Source: Pseudomonas frederiksbergensis
Lineage (GTDB): Bacteria > Pseudomonadota > Gammaproteobacteria > Pseudomonadales > Pseudomonadaceae
Reading direction: 5' to 3'
NCBI RefSeq assembly: GCF_001874645.1
Contig: NZ_CP017886.1
Span: 3,713,501 to 3,777,500, forward strand
DNA: 64,000 nt
Of this stretch, positions 1-8,220 are shown one piece after another. The position numbers were made by a program, and so were the translations under genes. The notes below the pieces were generated by a model. The model saw nothing but the letters and a program-made list of their open reading frames with translations. It was not told where the DNA came from and did not search any database. Positions within the stretch are counted from its first letter, which is position 1. Every line of letters starts with the position of its first letter.

Positions 1-1
1 C

Positions 2-178
2 TCCGGGGTGACCTGGATCGCTGCCGGCAACGGTTTTTATGGTGTACAGAACATCGGCACCACGCAGGGCGCCGTGAATATTCCGAGCAACACCTCGGCG
101 ACGCTCTATCGGGTGACTGCCGTCGGGTTGGCGGGCACCTCGCGCAGTGTGGTGGAGAGCATCTATGCGAAATACTGA
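2..178 (+). CDS. pilX: Type IV pilus minor pilin PilX, C-terminal part (5' end outside window)
   Basis: The open frame enters from the left edge and ends at TGA 176-178, giving 58 residues that finish with YRVTAVGLAGTSRSVVESIY. A tail of the form YR[VI]TA.G.GG...VV is typical of PilX, a minor pilin that primes pilus assembly with FimU, PilV, PilW and PilE. The prepilin N-terminus is outside the window. The last codons overlap the start of pilY1 by 14 bases, the usual pilX-pilY1 arrangement. The assignment rests on this tail and on its neighbour, since too little protein remains for a domain call. Confidence 0.75.
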   Translation, partial: SGVTWIAAGNGFYGVQNIGTTQGAVNIPSNTSATLYRVTAVGLAGTSRSVVESIYAKY

Positions 179-3100
179 TGTTCGTCGCCAGGCATGGCGC
201 CGTTGGTTATCGCAGATAGTGTGCGGCGGGCTGCTGGGGCTTTATCTGGCCGTACGGGCCTATGCCTTCACGCCATCGGATTCACCGCTGCTCAGCGCTG
301 CGGCAGTCGCACCGAACGTGATGCTGCTGCTCGACAATTCGGGGAGCATGAACAGCATCATCTATGCCCCCGGTTTTGATCCAACGGTGTCGCGGACCCC
401 AGCCAAGCAATGCAATGGGTTTTCCGGCTTGTGTAATGGCGGTTCAGACATCATCGGCGACCCGATCCTGCTGTCCAGTTTGTCGCAATCCGGTTGTTCC
501 AGCGGTTACTACGCGTTCTACAACAACAGCACGACACCGCTGTGCCTCAAGCTCCCTGATCCGGTGGGCAATGGCAACACCCGTTACTACGACGACTACA
601 TCTCTTATCTGGTGAGCCTGGCCAATGGCAGCAATCGCGACTTCACCAATGGCTCGATTCCCAACGATTACCGAGTCAACGTGGCGCGTAACGTTGCCAC
701 GGCGCTGGTTGCCAGCAATCGCGGGCTGCGTTTCGGTCTGTCGACGTTCAATCCACCTACCAACCACAGTCCCGCCAATGGCGGATACATCGCCCGTGCT
801 ATCAGTGATCTGTCCCCGGTCAGTGGCAGCGTGACCCAGGCCCAGGCGGACGCCAACTACAACGCGATGATCTCCGCAATCAGCGGCTTGAGCGCGATAG
901 CCAATACACCGCTGGCGGAAACCTATTACGAAATCACCCGCTATTTTCGCGGCATGACGCCGTACTACAACTCCACGCCAGCCACCTACACCAGCCCGAT
1001 CCAGTACCGCTGCCAGAAGAACTACGGCGTGGTCATTACCGATGGTCTTCCGACCTACGACCGGACTTTCCCGACCAATGATCCACTGGGTGGCACCCGA
1101 TTACCCAACTGGGACGGGATCAACAACGATGGCAACAACCTTAACGGCGATAACGAGGGTGACACCCTGTACCTGGACGATATCGCCAAATTCGCTTTTG
1201 ATATCGATATGCGCTCCACCGGCACCGATCTGGCGGGTAAAGCCTGGAACTCACCAGATTTCCCCAAGCAGAACATGAACACCTATACGGTGGGGTTCAC
1301 AACCGCCAATCAGATGTTGTCGGATGCCGCCAACTACGGGCAGGGCAAGTATTATCAGGCAACCGACAGCGCCAGCCTCAACACCGCTCTGTCAGCGGCG
1401 TTGAGCGACATTACCGCCAAGGCCGGCTCGGGTGGCAGCGGCGTTACCAGCAGCAACACAGTGGCCAGTGGCTCCAGTTATTACCAGACCAGCTACGACC
1501 CCAAGGACTGGCGCGGCACCATCAAATCCTTTGGCTTCACCGCAAGTGGTGCCGTGAACACCGCCTCGGTGCTGTGGACCACCGACACGACCATCGTTCC
1601 CGGTGCGACAGCGCCGACCTATCAGTCCTGGAACACCACGACCAACGCGGCGGTCACTCTGGCCTACGGCAACTTCTCCAGCACCCAGCAAACCAGCCTC
1701 AGCCAGAGCCTGCCGACCGGTATCAGCGGCAGTGATCTGGTGGAGTGGAGCAAGGGCACCAACAAAACCGGCTTGAAGGCTCGTACCGTGCTGCTTGGGG
1801 ACATCATCAACTCGCCGTTGGCGCTGGCATCGCCCACTGACAAAACCGCTTCTGATCTGGCCGGTAGTACCAGTTACAGCACGTTCCTGACCCGCAAAGC
1901 CGCGAACATGAACACCAGCCTGGTGGTGAATGCCAACGACGGCTTCGTGAATGTCATCAATGCCGGCAACGGTGCGCGGCGTTACGCCTACATGCCCTCC
2001 AGCGTGCTGCCGTCGCTGCACTTCATTGCCGATACCGGCTATATCAATGGCATCCGCCACAAGTTTCTCAATGATGGTCAGGTCGGCGTGTTCGATGCCC
2101 AGCTAAACAGCGCCTGGAAAACCCTGGCCCTGGGCGGCGTAGGGGCGGGCGGCAAGACTTTTTACGCTGTGCAGCTGTTCGACGGGACAGCGGGGAACGT
2201 GACCAATGCTTTGTGGGAAATCAGTGCGCCGGCCACCGCCAACACCGCGAACGCTTTCAATGACCTGGGTTATGCCTATGCGCGGCCGGAAGTGGCACGC
2301 TTGGCCGATGGTCGTTGGGCGGCGTTCATCTCCAACGGTTACGGGAGTAACTCGGGCGTTGCTGCGTTGTACGTGGTGGATATTCGCGACGGTTCGCTGA
2401 TCAGGAAAATCGTTATCGACAGCACCGAGACCACTAATGGCCTGTCATCGGTCAAGCTCAAGGTCGACTCGCAAAGCATTGTGCAGGCGGCCTATGGCGG
2501 CGACTTGAAAGGCCGGTTGTGGAAGTTCGACTTGAGCAGTGCAAGCACCAGCAGTTGGGGCGTGGCCTTTTCCGGTAAGCCGCTATTCACTGCGCCGGGC
2601 GGCGCGACGCAGCCGATCACTGCGCAACCGTTGCTGGCGGACCATCCGATCAACGGCAAAGAAGTGTTCTTCGGTACCGGGAAATTCAACGAGACCGCTG
2701 ACAAGCTCAGCAAGGACCTGCAAGCGTTTTATGGGGTCTGGGATGCCGATGGCGGTCCGGGGCAGATCACCGTGTCGAGCTTGCAGGCCCAGGCTGTGAC
2801 CGGGGTGTTCACGGGAACTGCCGGGGGGCAGTTCATCACCACTTCGCAGAACCCCGTGACCTATCCAGCACAGAACGGCTGGTACTTGCCGCTGGTGTAC
2901 AACAACGTCCTCACGGGCGAGCGGGTGATCAGTCAGGCTGCTTTGGTGCTCGGGCGGATTGTGTTTACCACGGCCAGCGTCGACACCACGGACCCCTGTT
3001 CAAGTTTTGGCACCGGCAAACTGGTCGAACTCGATGCGTTCAGCGGTAAGATGCTCAGCTACGCGGTGCTCGACACCAATGGCGATGGCCTGGTCGACAC

Positions 3101-3272
3101 TCACGACACGATCTCCAGCGGGGTGATTTTTACCGGTGGCATCCCGACGCTGAACGCGATCGTCAACAGTGCGGCCCGCAAAATCGTGAACGACTCCAGT
3201 GGTGGCATCACTACCCTGGTTGAAAAATCCGGCGGCGGCAGCCGTCGAATCATGTGGCGACAAATACAGTAA
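165..3272 (+). CDS. pilY1: Type IV pilus tip adhesin/biogenesis factor PilY1
   Basis: A 1035-residue exported protein that in the family sits at the pilus tip, acts in adhesion and surface sensing and opposes PilT-driven retraction. A hydrophobic signal peptide ends near AYA (residues 32-34). A von Willebrand A-like MIDAS motif DNSGSM lies at about residues 57-62. The C-terminal half is the PilC/PilY1 beta-propeller, with a calcium-type loop DTNGDGLVDTHD near residues 969-980. An in-frame ATG exists at 147, but the ATG at 165 follows GGAG (154-157) by seven bases and matches a normal leader. The gene overlaps pilX and is followed directly by pilE; no pilY2 lies between them, unlike in P. aeruginosa. 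Confidence 0.93.
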   Translation: MRNTDVRRQAWRRWLSQIVCGGLLGLYLAVRAYAFTPSDSPLLSAAAVAPNVMLLLDNSGSMNSIIYAPGFDPTVSRTPAKQCNGFSGLCNGGSDIIGDPILLSSLSQSGCSSGYYAFYNNSTTPLCLKLPDPVGNGNTRYYDDYISYLVSLANGSNRDFTNGSIPNDYRVNVARNVATALVASNRGLRFGLSTFNPPTNHSPANGGYIARAISDLSPVSGSVTQAQADANYNAMISAISGLSAIANTPLAETYYEITRYFRGMTPYYNSTPATYTSPIQYRCQKNYGVVITDGLPTYDRTFPTNDPLGGTRLPNWDGINNDGNNLNGDNEGDTLYLDDIAKFAFDIDMRSTGTDLAGKAWNSPDFPKQNMNTYTVGFTTANQMLSDAANYGQGKYYQATDSASLNTALSAALSDITAKAGSGGSGVTSSNTVASGSSYYQTSYDPKDWRGTIKSFGFTASGAVNTASVLWTTDTTIVPGATAPTYQSWNTTTNAAVTLAYGNFSSTQQTSLSQSLPTGISGSDLVEWSKGTNKTGLKARTVLLGDIINSPLALASPTDKTASDLAGSTSYSTFLTRKAANMNTSLVVNANDGFVNVINAGNGARRYAYMPSSVLPSLHFIADTGYINGIRHKFLNDGQVGVFDAQLNSAWKTLALGGVGAGGKTFYAVQLFDGTAGNVTNALWEISAPATANTANAFNDLGYAYARPEVARLADGRWAAFISNGYGSNSGVAALYVVDIRDGSLIRKIVIDSTETTNGLSSVKLKVDSQSIVQAAYGGDLKGRLWKFDLSSASTSSWGVAFSGKPLFTAPGGATQPITAQPLLADHPINGKEVFFGTGKFNETADKLSKDLQAFYGVWDADGGPGQITVSSLQAQAVTGVFTGTAGGQFITTSQNPVTYPAQNGWYLPLVYNNVLTGERVISQAALVLGRIVFTTASVDTTDPCSSFGTGKLVELDAFSGKMLSYAVLDTNGDGLVDTHDTISSGVIFTGGIPTLNAIVNSAARKIVNDSSGGITTLVEKSGGGSRRIMWRQIQ

Positions 3273-3287
3273 GTGAGAGTTGAGGCA

Positions 3288-3689
3288 ATGCGCAGATCCA
3301 ACCAAGGTTTTACCCTGATCGAAATCATGATCGTGATCGCGATCATCGGGATTGTGGCGACCATTTCCGCTCCGCTCCTGACTGAGTACGTGAATAGAAG
3401 CCATCGCACCGAAGTTGCCGGGCTGCTGTCCGAGCAGGCGCAAAACCTTGAACGGTTCTATTCGAAGAACAATGTGTACACCAACGCTACGGGGCTGAGT
3501 GTCGGCAACGACTATTACACCCTCACCCCGACGCTGACCGATCAGACCTTCCTGCTGACTGCCGTGCGCAAGGCCGGGTCAACGATGGCCAGTGACAAGT
3601 GTGGGGATTTCACCCTCACCAATACCGGCGTCAGAGGCATGAACAATGCGACGACCGGGCTGACCACCAAAGATTGCTGGGGTCGCTGA
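3288..3689 (+). CDS. pilE: Type IV pilus minor pilin PilE
   Basis: A 133-residue class IVa prepilin. The leader MRRSNQG is followed by FTLIEIMIVIAIIGIVA, so PilD would cut after the glycine and N-methylate Phe. Glu5 of the mature protein is present. The globular part ends in a two-cysteine region (DKCGDFTL...KDCWGR), the usual pilin disulfide loop. A GTG at 3273 is in frame, but the ATG at 3288 gives a standard short leader. Fifteen bases separate the pilY1 stop from this ATG, so it is the last gene of the minor-pilin operon. Processing would be done by PilD, encoded at 18.9-19.8 kb. Confidence 0.9.
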   Translation: MRRSNQGFTLIEIMIVIAIIGIVATISAPLLTEYVNRSHRTEVAGLLSEQAQNLERFYSKNNVYTNATGLSVGNDYYTLTPTLTDQTFLLTAVRKAGSTMASDKCGDFTLTNTGVRGMNNATTGLTTKDCWGR

Positions 3690-3701
3690 GTACCTTTCCA
3701 C

Positions 3702-3730
3702 GGGCGCGTTTTGTGCCCTCTGTCTTTTTT
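3702..3730 (+). terminator. Candidate weak Rho-independent terminator after pilE
   Basis: GGGCGC (3702-3707), loop GTTTT, GTGCCC (3713-3718), then TCTGTCTTTTTT. The stem is only six pairs with one G-T. It would end the minor-pilin message but lies only about 16 bases before thiO, leaving thiO to read-through. Confidence 0.45.
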
Positions 3731-3746
3731 ATGGTTGGATCAGATG

Positions 3747-4847
3747 ATGGCCAAGCAACAGCAAGTGGTGATTGTCGGCGGCGGGGTAATCGGCCTGCTG
3801 ACTGCGTTTAATCTGGCGTCGCAGGTGCAGAGCGTGATCCTGCTGGATCGCTCAAACCTGGGCCAGGAGTCTTCCTGGGCCGGCGGCGGCATCGTTTCAC
3901 CGCTGTATCCGTGGCGCTACAACCCGGCTGTCACCGCATTGGCCCACTGGTCCCAGGATTTTTATCCACAACTGGCTGAACGTCTGTTTGCTAGCACCGG
4001 AATCGATCCCGAGGTGCACACCACGGGCCTGTATTGGCTGGATCTGGATGACGAGGCCGAGGCGCTGGCCTGGGCCAAACGGGAAAACCGTCCGCTGAGC
4101 GTTGTGGATATCTCGGCCACCCACGATGCCGTGCCGGTATTAGGGCCGGGTTTTTCACGGGCGATCTACATGGCCGATGTGGCTAATATTCGTAATCCGC
4201 GACTGCTGAAGTCCCTCAAGGCGGCATTGCTGGCGCTGCCTAACGTGACCCTTCATGAACAGTGCGAAGTCAGTGCGTTCATTCGTGATGGCGATGCGGT
4301 GGTGGGTGTCGAGAGTTCGAAGGGCCCGATCCATGGCGATCAGATAGTGCTGACTGCTGGTGCCTGGAGTGGTGATTTGCTCAAGACCCTGGGCCTGGAT
4401 TTGCCGGTCGAGCCGGTCAAAGGTCAGATGATCCTCTACAAGTGCGCGTCGGACTTCCTGTCGAGCATGGTTCTGGCCAAGGGTCGTTATGCCATTCCGC
4501 GCCGAGACGGGCACATCCTGATCGGCAGCACACTGGAACACGAAGGGTTCGACAAGACACCGACCGAGTCGGCGCTGGAAAGTCTCAAGGCTTCGGCGGT
4601 CGAGCTGATTCCGGCGCTGGCCGAGGCCGAGGTGGTCGGGCATTGGGCGGGGTTGCGCCCGGGTTCGCCGGAGGGAATTCCGTATATTGGCGAGGTGCCC
4701 GGGTTTGCCGGGTTGTGGCTCAATTGCGGGCATTACCGCAATGGTCTGGTGTTGGCGCCGGCCTCCTGCCAGCTGTTCGCCGACGTGATGCTCGGGCGCG
4801 AACCGGTTATCGATCCGACGCCCTATGCGCCAGCCGGCCGGATTTAG
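3747..4847 (+). CDS. thiO: Glycine oxidase ThiO (FAD-dependent, thiamine biosynthesis)
   Basis: A 366-residue flavoenzyme of the DAO family that oxidises glycine to iminoglycine for thiazole formation in thiamine synthesis. The N-terminal dinucleotide fold VVIVGGGVIGLL is at about residues 6-17, followed by the family's SSWAGGGIVSPLYPW active-site segment. The C-terminal block HWAGLRPGSPEGIPYIG is typical of ThiO. Start choices are ATG 3744 and ATG 3747; the latter is seven bases after GGA and gives MAKQQQ. The same gene sits between pilR and fimT in P. aeruginosa (recalled), so the synteny supports the call. It converges on pilR across a REPIN. Confidence 0.9.
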   Translation: MAKQQQVVIVGGGVIGLLTAFNLASQVQSVILLDRSNLGQESSWAGGGIVSPLYPWRYNPAVTALAHWSQDFYPQLAERLFASTGIDPEVHTTGLYWLDLDDEAEALAWAKRENRPLSVVDISATHDAVPVLGPGFSRAIYMADVANIRNPRLLKSLKAALLALPNVTLHEQCEVSAFIRDGDAVVGVESSKGPIHGDQIVLTAGAWSGDLLKTLGLDLPVEPVKGQMILYKCASDFLSSMVLAKGRYAIPRRDGHILIGSTLEHEGFDKTPTESALESLKASAVELIPALAEAEVVGHWAGLRPGSPEGIPYIGEVPGFAGLWLNCGHYRNGLVLAPASCQLFADVMLGREPVIDPTPYAPAGRI

Positions 4848-4856
4848 GGCGAAGAT

Positions 4857-4926
4857 CAAAAGATCGCAGCCTGCGGCAGCTCCTACGCTGGACGCCTGGT
4901 AGGAGCTGCCGGAGGCTGCGATCTTT
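4857..4926. repeat. REPIN (paired REP) between convergent thiO and pilR
   Basis: Left arm AAAAGATCGCAGCC...GGCAGCTCCTAC (4857-4885) and its inverted copy GTAGGAGCTGCC...GGCTGCGATCTTT (4899-4926), separated by 13 bases. This is copy 1 of five in the window. Such elements are non-autonomous and mobilised by RAYT transposases encoded elsewhere in the genome. Here the hairpin may also end transcription of both genes. Confidence 0.9.
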
Positions 4927-4941
4927 CAATCTTTTAAGGTC

Positions 4942-6288
4942 TCAATCCAAGCCTAACTTTTTCAGCCTGTAACGCATCGACCGAAACGACAGCTTCAACC
5001 GCTGGGCCGCCGCTGTGCGGTTCCAGCGGGTTTCTTCGAGGGCCTGAAGAATCAGTTTGCGTTCGACGTTCTCCAGATACTGCTCAAGATTGTCGATTTT
5101 CGTCAGGTCCGGCAATCCGGTTTCGACGCTGCAATTACCGTCAGTCAGGCGCAGGTCGCTGGCTTCGATCTGCTTGTTTTCGCAAAGGGTGTACGCGCGT
5201 TCGAGCATGTTCTCCAGCTCGCGGACGTTGCCCGGAAAACGGTAACGCTTGAGCGCATCGAGGGCTTGCGGATGCAGGTGGGCGGCCGGCAAGCCACTGA
5301 CTGCCGCGAGACGCTTGAGCACATGACTGGCCAGCAGTTCGATGTCGTCACGGCGCTCGCGCAACGGCGGGACGCGCAGCTCGATCACATTCAACCGATA
5401 GTACAAGTCCTGCCGAAAGCGCCCGGCGGCCACTTCGGCGTCCAGATATCTGTGAGTGGCGCAGAGTATTCGCACGTCAATGATGGCTTCCTGTTGTCCG
5501 CCGATGCTGCGTACGGCCTTCTCCTGAATCGCGCGCAGCAATTTGACCTGCATCGCCAGCGGCAAGTCGGCCACTTCATCGAGAAACAGCGTCCCGCCGT
5601 TGGCCGCCTGGAACAGGCCGGGTTTATCTTCGATGGCACCGCTGAAACTGCCTTTGCGATGACCGAAAAATTCGCTTTCCATCAATTCGGACGGAATCGC
5701 CCCGCAGTTGACCGGCACAAACGGCTGGCTGCTGCGTGGACCTTGTTCATGAATCAGTCGGGCGACCAGTTCCTTGCCGCTGCCGGATTCGCCGCTGACG
5801 TACACCGGTGCCTGGCTGCGCGCCAGTTTGTCGATCTGTTTACGCAGGTTGCGCATGGGCGCTGAGTCGCCGAGCAACCGGCGGTCGATGGCATTGGCAG
5901 CGTCGCCCGCGCCTGACAAACGCAGGGCGCTGACCACCAGTTCTCGCAGTCGGGTAAGGTCCACCGGTTTGGTCAGGAAGTCGAAGGCCCCGGCCTTCAA
6001 CGCGTTGATGGCGGTATCGAGGCTGCCATAAGCGGTGATCATCGCCACGGGCACATGTGGATGGGTCAGCTGAATGTGCTGCACCAGCTCCAGGCCGGTA
6101 CCGTCGGGCAACCGCATGTCGGTCAGGCACAGGTCGAACCGCTCCTTGCCCAGCAACGTCCGGGCTTCGCCGACATTGCGCGCGCTCAGCGTGTCGAGCT
6201 TCATTCGGCCGAGGGTGATTTCCAGGAGTTCGCGAATATCCGGTTCGTCATCGACGATCAGGACTTTTTGCCGTGGGCTTGTCTTCAA
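4942..6288 (-). CDS. pilR: Sigma-54-dependent response regulator PilR
   Basis: An NtrC-type activator of 448 residues that switches on pilA after phosphorylation by PilS. The receiver domain starts KVLIVDDEPDIRELLEI and carries the phospho-acceptor in CLTDMRLP. The AAA+ domain has Walker A GESGSGKE and the sigma-54 loop as GSFSGA instead of GAFTGA. The C-terminal Fis-type helix-turn-helix is RWNRTAAAQRLKLSFRSMRYRLKKLG. No ATG fits; the TTG at 6288 overlaps the pilS stop as TTGA and gives a length close to that of P. aeruginosa PilR (about 445 residues). Its likely target promoter is before pilA at 22.9 kb. Confidence 0.94.
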   Translation of the reverse strand: MKTSPRQKVLIVDDEPDIRELLEITLGRMKLDTLSARNVGEARTLLGKERFDLCLTDMRLPDGTGLELVQHIQLTHPHVPVAMITAYGSLDTAINALKAGAFDFLTKPVDLTRLRELVVSALRLSGAGDAANAIDRRLLGDSAPMRNLRKQIDKLARSQAPVYVSGESGSGKELVARLIHEQGPRSSQPFVPVNCGAIPSELMESEFFGHRKGSFSGAIEDKPGLFQAANGGTLFLDEVADLPLAMQVKLLRAIQEKAVRSIGGQQEAIIDVRILCATHRYLDAEVAAGRFRQDLYYRLNVIELRVPPLRERRDDIELLASHVLKRLAAVSGLPAAHLHPQALDALKRYRFPGNVRELENMLERAYTLCENKQIEASDLRLTDGNCSVETGLPDLTKIDNLEQYLENVERKLILQALEETRWNRTAAAQRLKLSFRSMRYRLKKLGLD

Positions 6289-7874
6289 CTTTGTTTCCGT
6301 CCGTGAGCAAAGGTGATGCGAAAGCAGCCGCCGTCTGGGCGTGGTTTGAAGTCTAGGCGGGCCTGGTTGCTTTCGCACAGCTCACGGGACAGATAGAGAC
6401 CCAGGCCAGTGCCCTGGCTACTGGTGGTAAAGAACGGTTCGAACAGATGTGCTTGCTGCTCCGCTGAAACACCGGGGCCGTTGTCCAGCACATCAAGGGT
6501 GGGAAGCTGGTTGTCGGGGTCGATAAACAGCGTGAGCCAGACCTCGGCCTGCTCGTGCGCAAGGGCGCTGTGGCGCCAGGCATTGCGCAGCAGGTTGTCG
6601 AGCACCTGGGTCAGTTGGTCAGGGTCCATCAATGTGGTGAAGGGGCCTGAGCCTGCGTTCAGATGAATCTGTTGGCGATCCGTTGCACCGTCGCGCACTG
6701 TGCACACGAACTGCTCCAGCCACGGTTTCAAGTCGAGCCGTTGCGGTACGCTTTGTTGGCGGCGTGAAAGCTGCAAGACATTTTCTATCACTCGGTTCAT
6801 GCGTTGAGAGTGGTCTTGAATAATCTGCGTCAGACGCCGATCTGCGCCCATCAGCTCCTCAGACTCGTTCAGCAACTGCGCCGCATGGCTGATGGCACCC
6901 AATGGATTACGGATTTCATGGGCAATGCCTGCGGTCAGCCGGCCCAGTGCTGCAAGCTTGAGTTGCTGAGCTTGTTGCGCGACCTGGGCGAGGTCTTCGA
7001 GAAATACCAGGGTCTGACGTTGTTCGTTCAGGCCCAGCGCAATGAAACTCGGTTGCAGTTCCAGGCCAGTACTGGCGACTTTCAGGCTTTGTGGACGCAA
7101 GGTCGGGTTGTTGAGCCAGAGTTGCAGGCGCTCGACCAGGGCTGTCGAGTAATCGTCGATGAGCTGGCCGTCGAGGCGTGCATGGCCCAGCAGGCTCAAT
7201 GCGCTGTGATTGACCAACTGAACCCGTCGCTCACTGTCGAGCACCAGAATGCCGGTGCGCATGCGTTGCAGGATCAGCGCATTGAGCGCTTCCAAGCTGA
7301 CCACTTCGCTGGCGCGCTGCTCGGCCAGGCTCTCGCTGTCCTCCAGTTGTCGGGTCAGACCTTGCACCAGCAAGGCTGCGGCAAAGCACAGGGCGCCGAG
7401 GGTGCCGGCCTGCAAGTAGTGATTGGCCCCCGTCGGGTGGCTGCCGCTCAGGGAAAAAGTCAGGGAAATGATGCCGATGGCGGCGACTGCCGCGAGCAGC
7501 AGACCGATGCGCCGACGCAGCAGAGTATTGCCGATCGCCACTGACACAATCAGCAAATTGCCGATGGCGCTGGGGGCGCCACCTGCGGCATAGAACAGCA
7601 CTGACAACAGCAGGATGTCGGCCAGCGCGAGGCTGAAGATCTGTACGGGTTGTCTGGGGTTCTGCAAAAACACCAGCAGCAGGATGTTCAGTATCAGGTA
7701 CAACCAGCTGCCGGTGCGCAGCAGATCGCCGTTGGCGAATTCCAGCAACTGGTTGTCCAGGTTGCTGGAGACCAACAGCACCAGAATCAAGCCGATGCTT
7801 AAACGGTAGAGATGATAGAGGCGCAGCAGCCGCTGGGCCTGTTTGATGCCAGGGCTTGAGGCCTCAGCGATCAC
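6285..7874 (-). CDS. pilS: Sensor histidine kinase PilS
   Basis: A 529-residue membrane kinase paired with PilR; in P. aeruginosa it senses PilA levels in the inner membrane. About six membrane segments fill the first 190 residues, followed by a PAS-like region, the phospho-acceptor box GIAHEIRNPLGAISHAAQLL, and HATPase motifs DNLLRNAWRHS, DNGPGVS and GTGLGLYLS. An in-frame TTG exists at 7895, but the GTG at 7874 places 16 residues before LRLYHLYRL, as in P. aeruginosa PilS (recalled). That start overlaps the preceding small gene by 11 bases (GTG...TGA). The pilR start overlaps its stop, so the three genes look translationally coupled. Confidence 0.93.
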   Translation of the reverse strand: MIAEASSPGIKQAQRLLRLYHLYRLSIGLILVLLVSSNLDNQLLEFANGDLLRTGSWLYLILNILLLVFLQNPRQPVQIFSLALADILLLSVLFYAAGGAPSAIGNLLIVSVAIGNTLLRRRIGLLLAAVAAIGIISLTFSLSGSHPTGANHYLQAGTLGALCFAAALLVQGLTRQLEDSESLAEQRASEVVSLEALNALILQRMRTGILVLDSERRVQLVNHSALSLLGHARLDGQLIDDYSTALVERLQLWLNNPTLRPQSLKVASTGLELQPSFIALGLNEQRQTLVFLEDLAQVAQQAQQLKLAALGRLTAGIAHEIRNPLGAISHAAQLLNESEELMGADRRLTQIIQDHSQRMNRVIENVLQLSRRQQSVPQRLDLKPWLEQFVCTVRDGATDRQQIHLNAGSGPFTTLMDPDQLTQVLDNLLRNAWRHSALAHEQAEVWLTLFIDPDNQLPTLDVLDNGPGVSAEQQAHLFEPFFTTSSQGTGLGLYLSRELCESNQARLDFKPRPDGGCFRITFAHGRKQS

Positions 7875-8097
7875 GTGAGCTCGGGCCTTGCTCAAGGTGA
7901 GCCTGGCTGCAATACCACTGTTGTTGAAGGCTCAGTGCGCGGTCGCGAGGCAGGTGTACACCGCAATGGGCGCAGCGAACCATGGGCGGCGCATCGAGTT
8001 CGCTGGACGTATGCGAGGTGTCGGCTGGGCGCTTGAACTTGCGCCAGAACCATACTGCTGCAGCAATCAGGGCAATCCAGAACAGTAAACGAAGCAT
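7864..8097 (-). CDS. Small membrane-anchored zinc-ribbon-like protein (PP0897-type family)
   Basis: A 77-residue protein with one N-terminal membrane segment (MLRLLFWIALIAAAVWFW) followed by a cytoplasmic tail containing RCAHCGVHLP and WYCSQAHLEQ, a C-x2-C...C-x2-H set that could hold one zinc ion. Homologues are found next to pilS in other pseudomonads, but I know of no experimental function. The stop overlaps the GTG start of pilS, so the two are probably translated together. A link to PilS sensing is inference from this overlap only. Confidence 0.8.
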   Translation of the reverse strand: MLRLLFWIALIAAAVWFWRKFKRPADTSHTSSELDAPPMVRCAHCGVHLPRDRALSLQQQWYCSQAHLEQGPSSRDR

Positions 8098-8177
8098 GAT
8101 GAGCCGCTTTGCAATGAATAATCCGGCAGTTTAGCCAAGGACCAGAGAAGCGCACAGCGCAATAAAACGCGGTCATA

Positions 8178-8207
8178 AAAAAGGGAGACTCGAAAGTCTC
8201 CCTTTTT
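8178..8207. terminator. Bidirectional Rho-independent terminator
   Basis: AAAAA, GGGAGACT (8183-8190), loop CGAA, AGTCTCCC (8195-8202), TTTTT. The A-run and T-run make it usable on both strands. Both neighbours (bamD and the small gene before pilS) read leftwards, so it mainly ends bamD. Confidence 0.9.
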
Positions 8208-8220
8208 GGCACCTCGGGGG

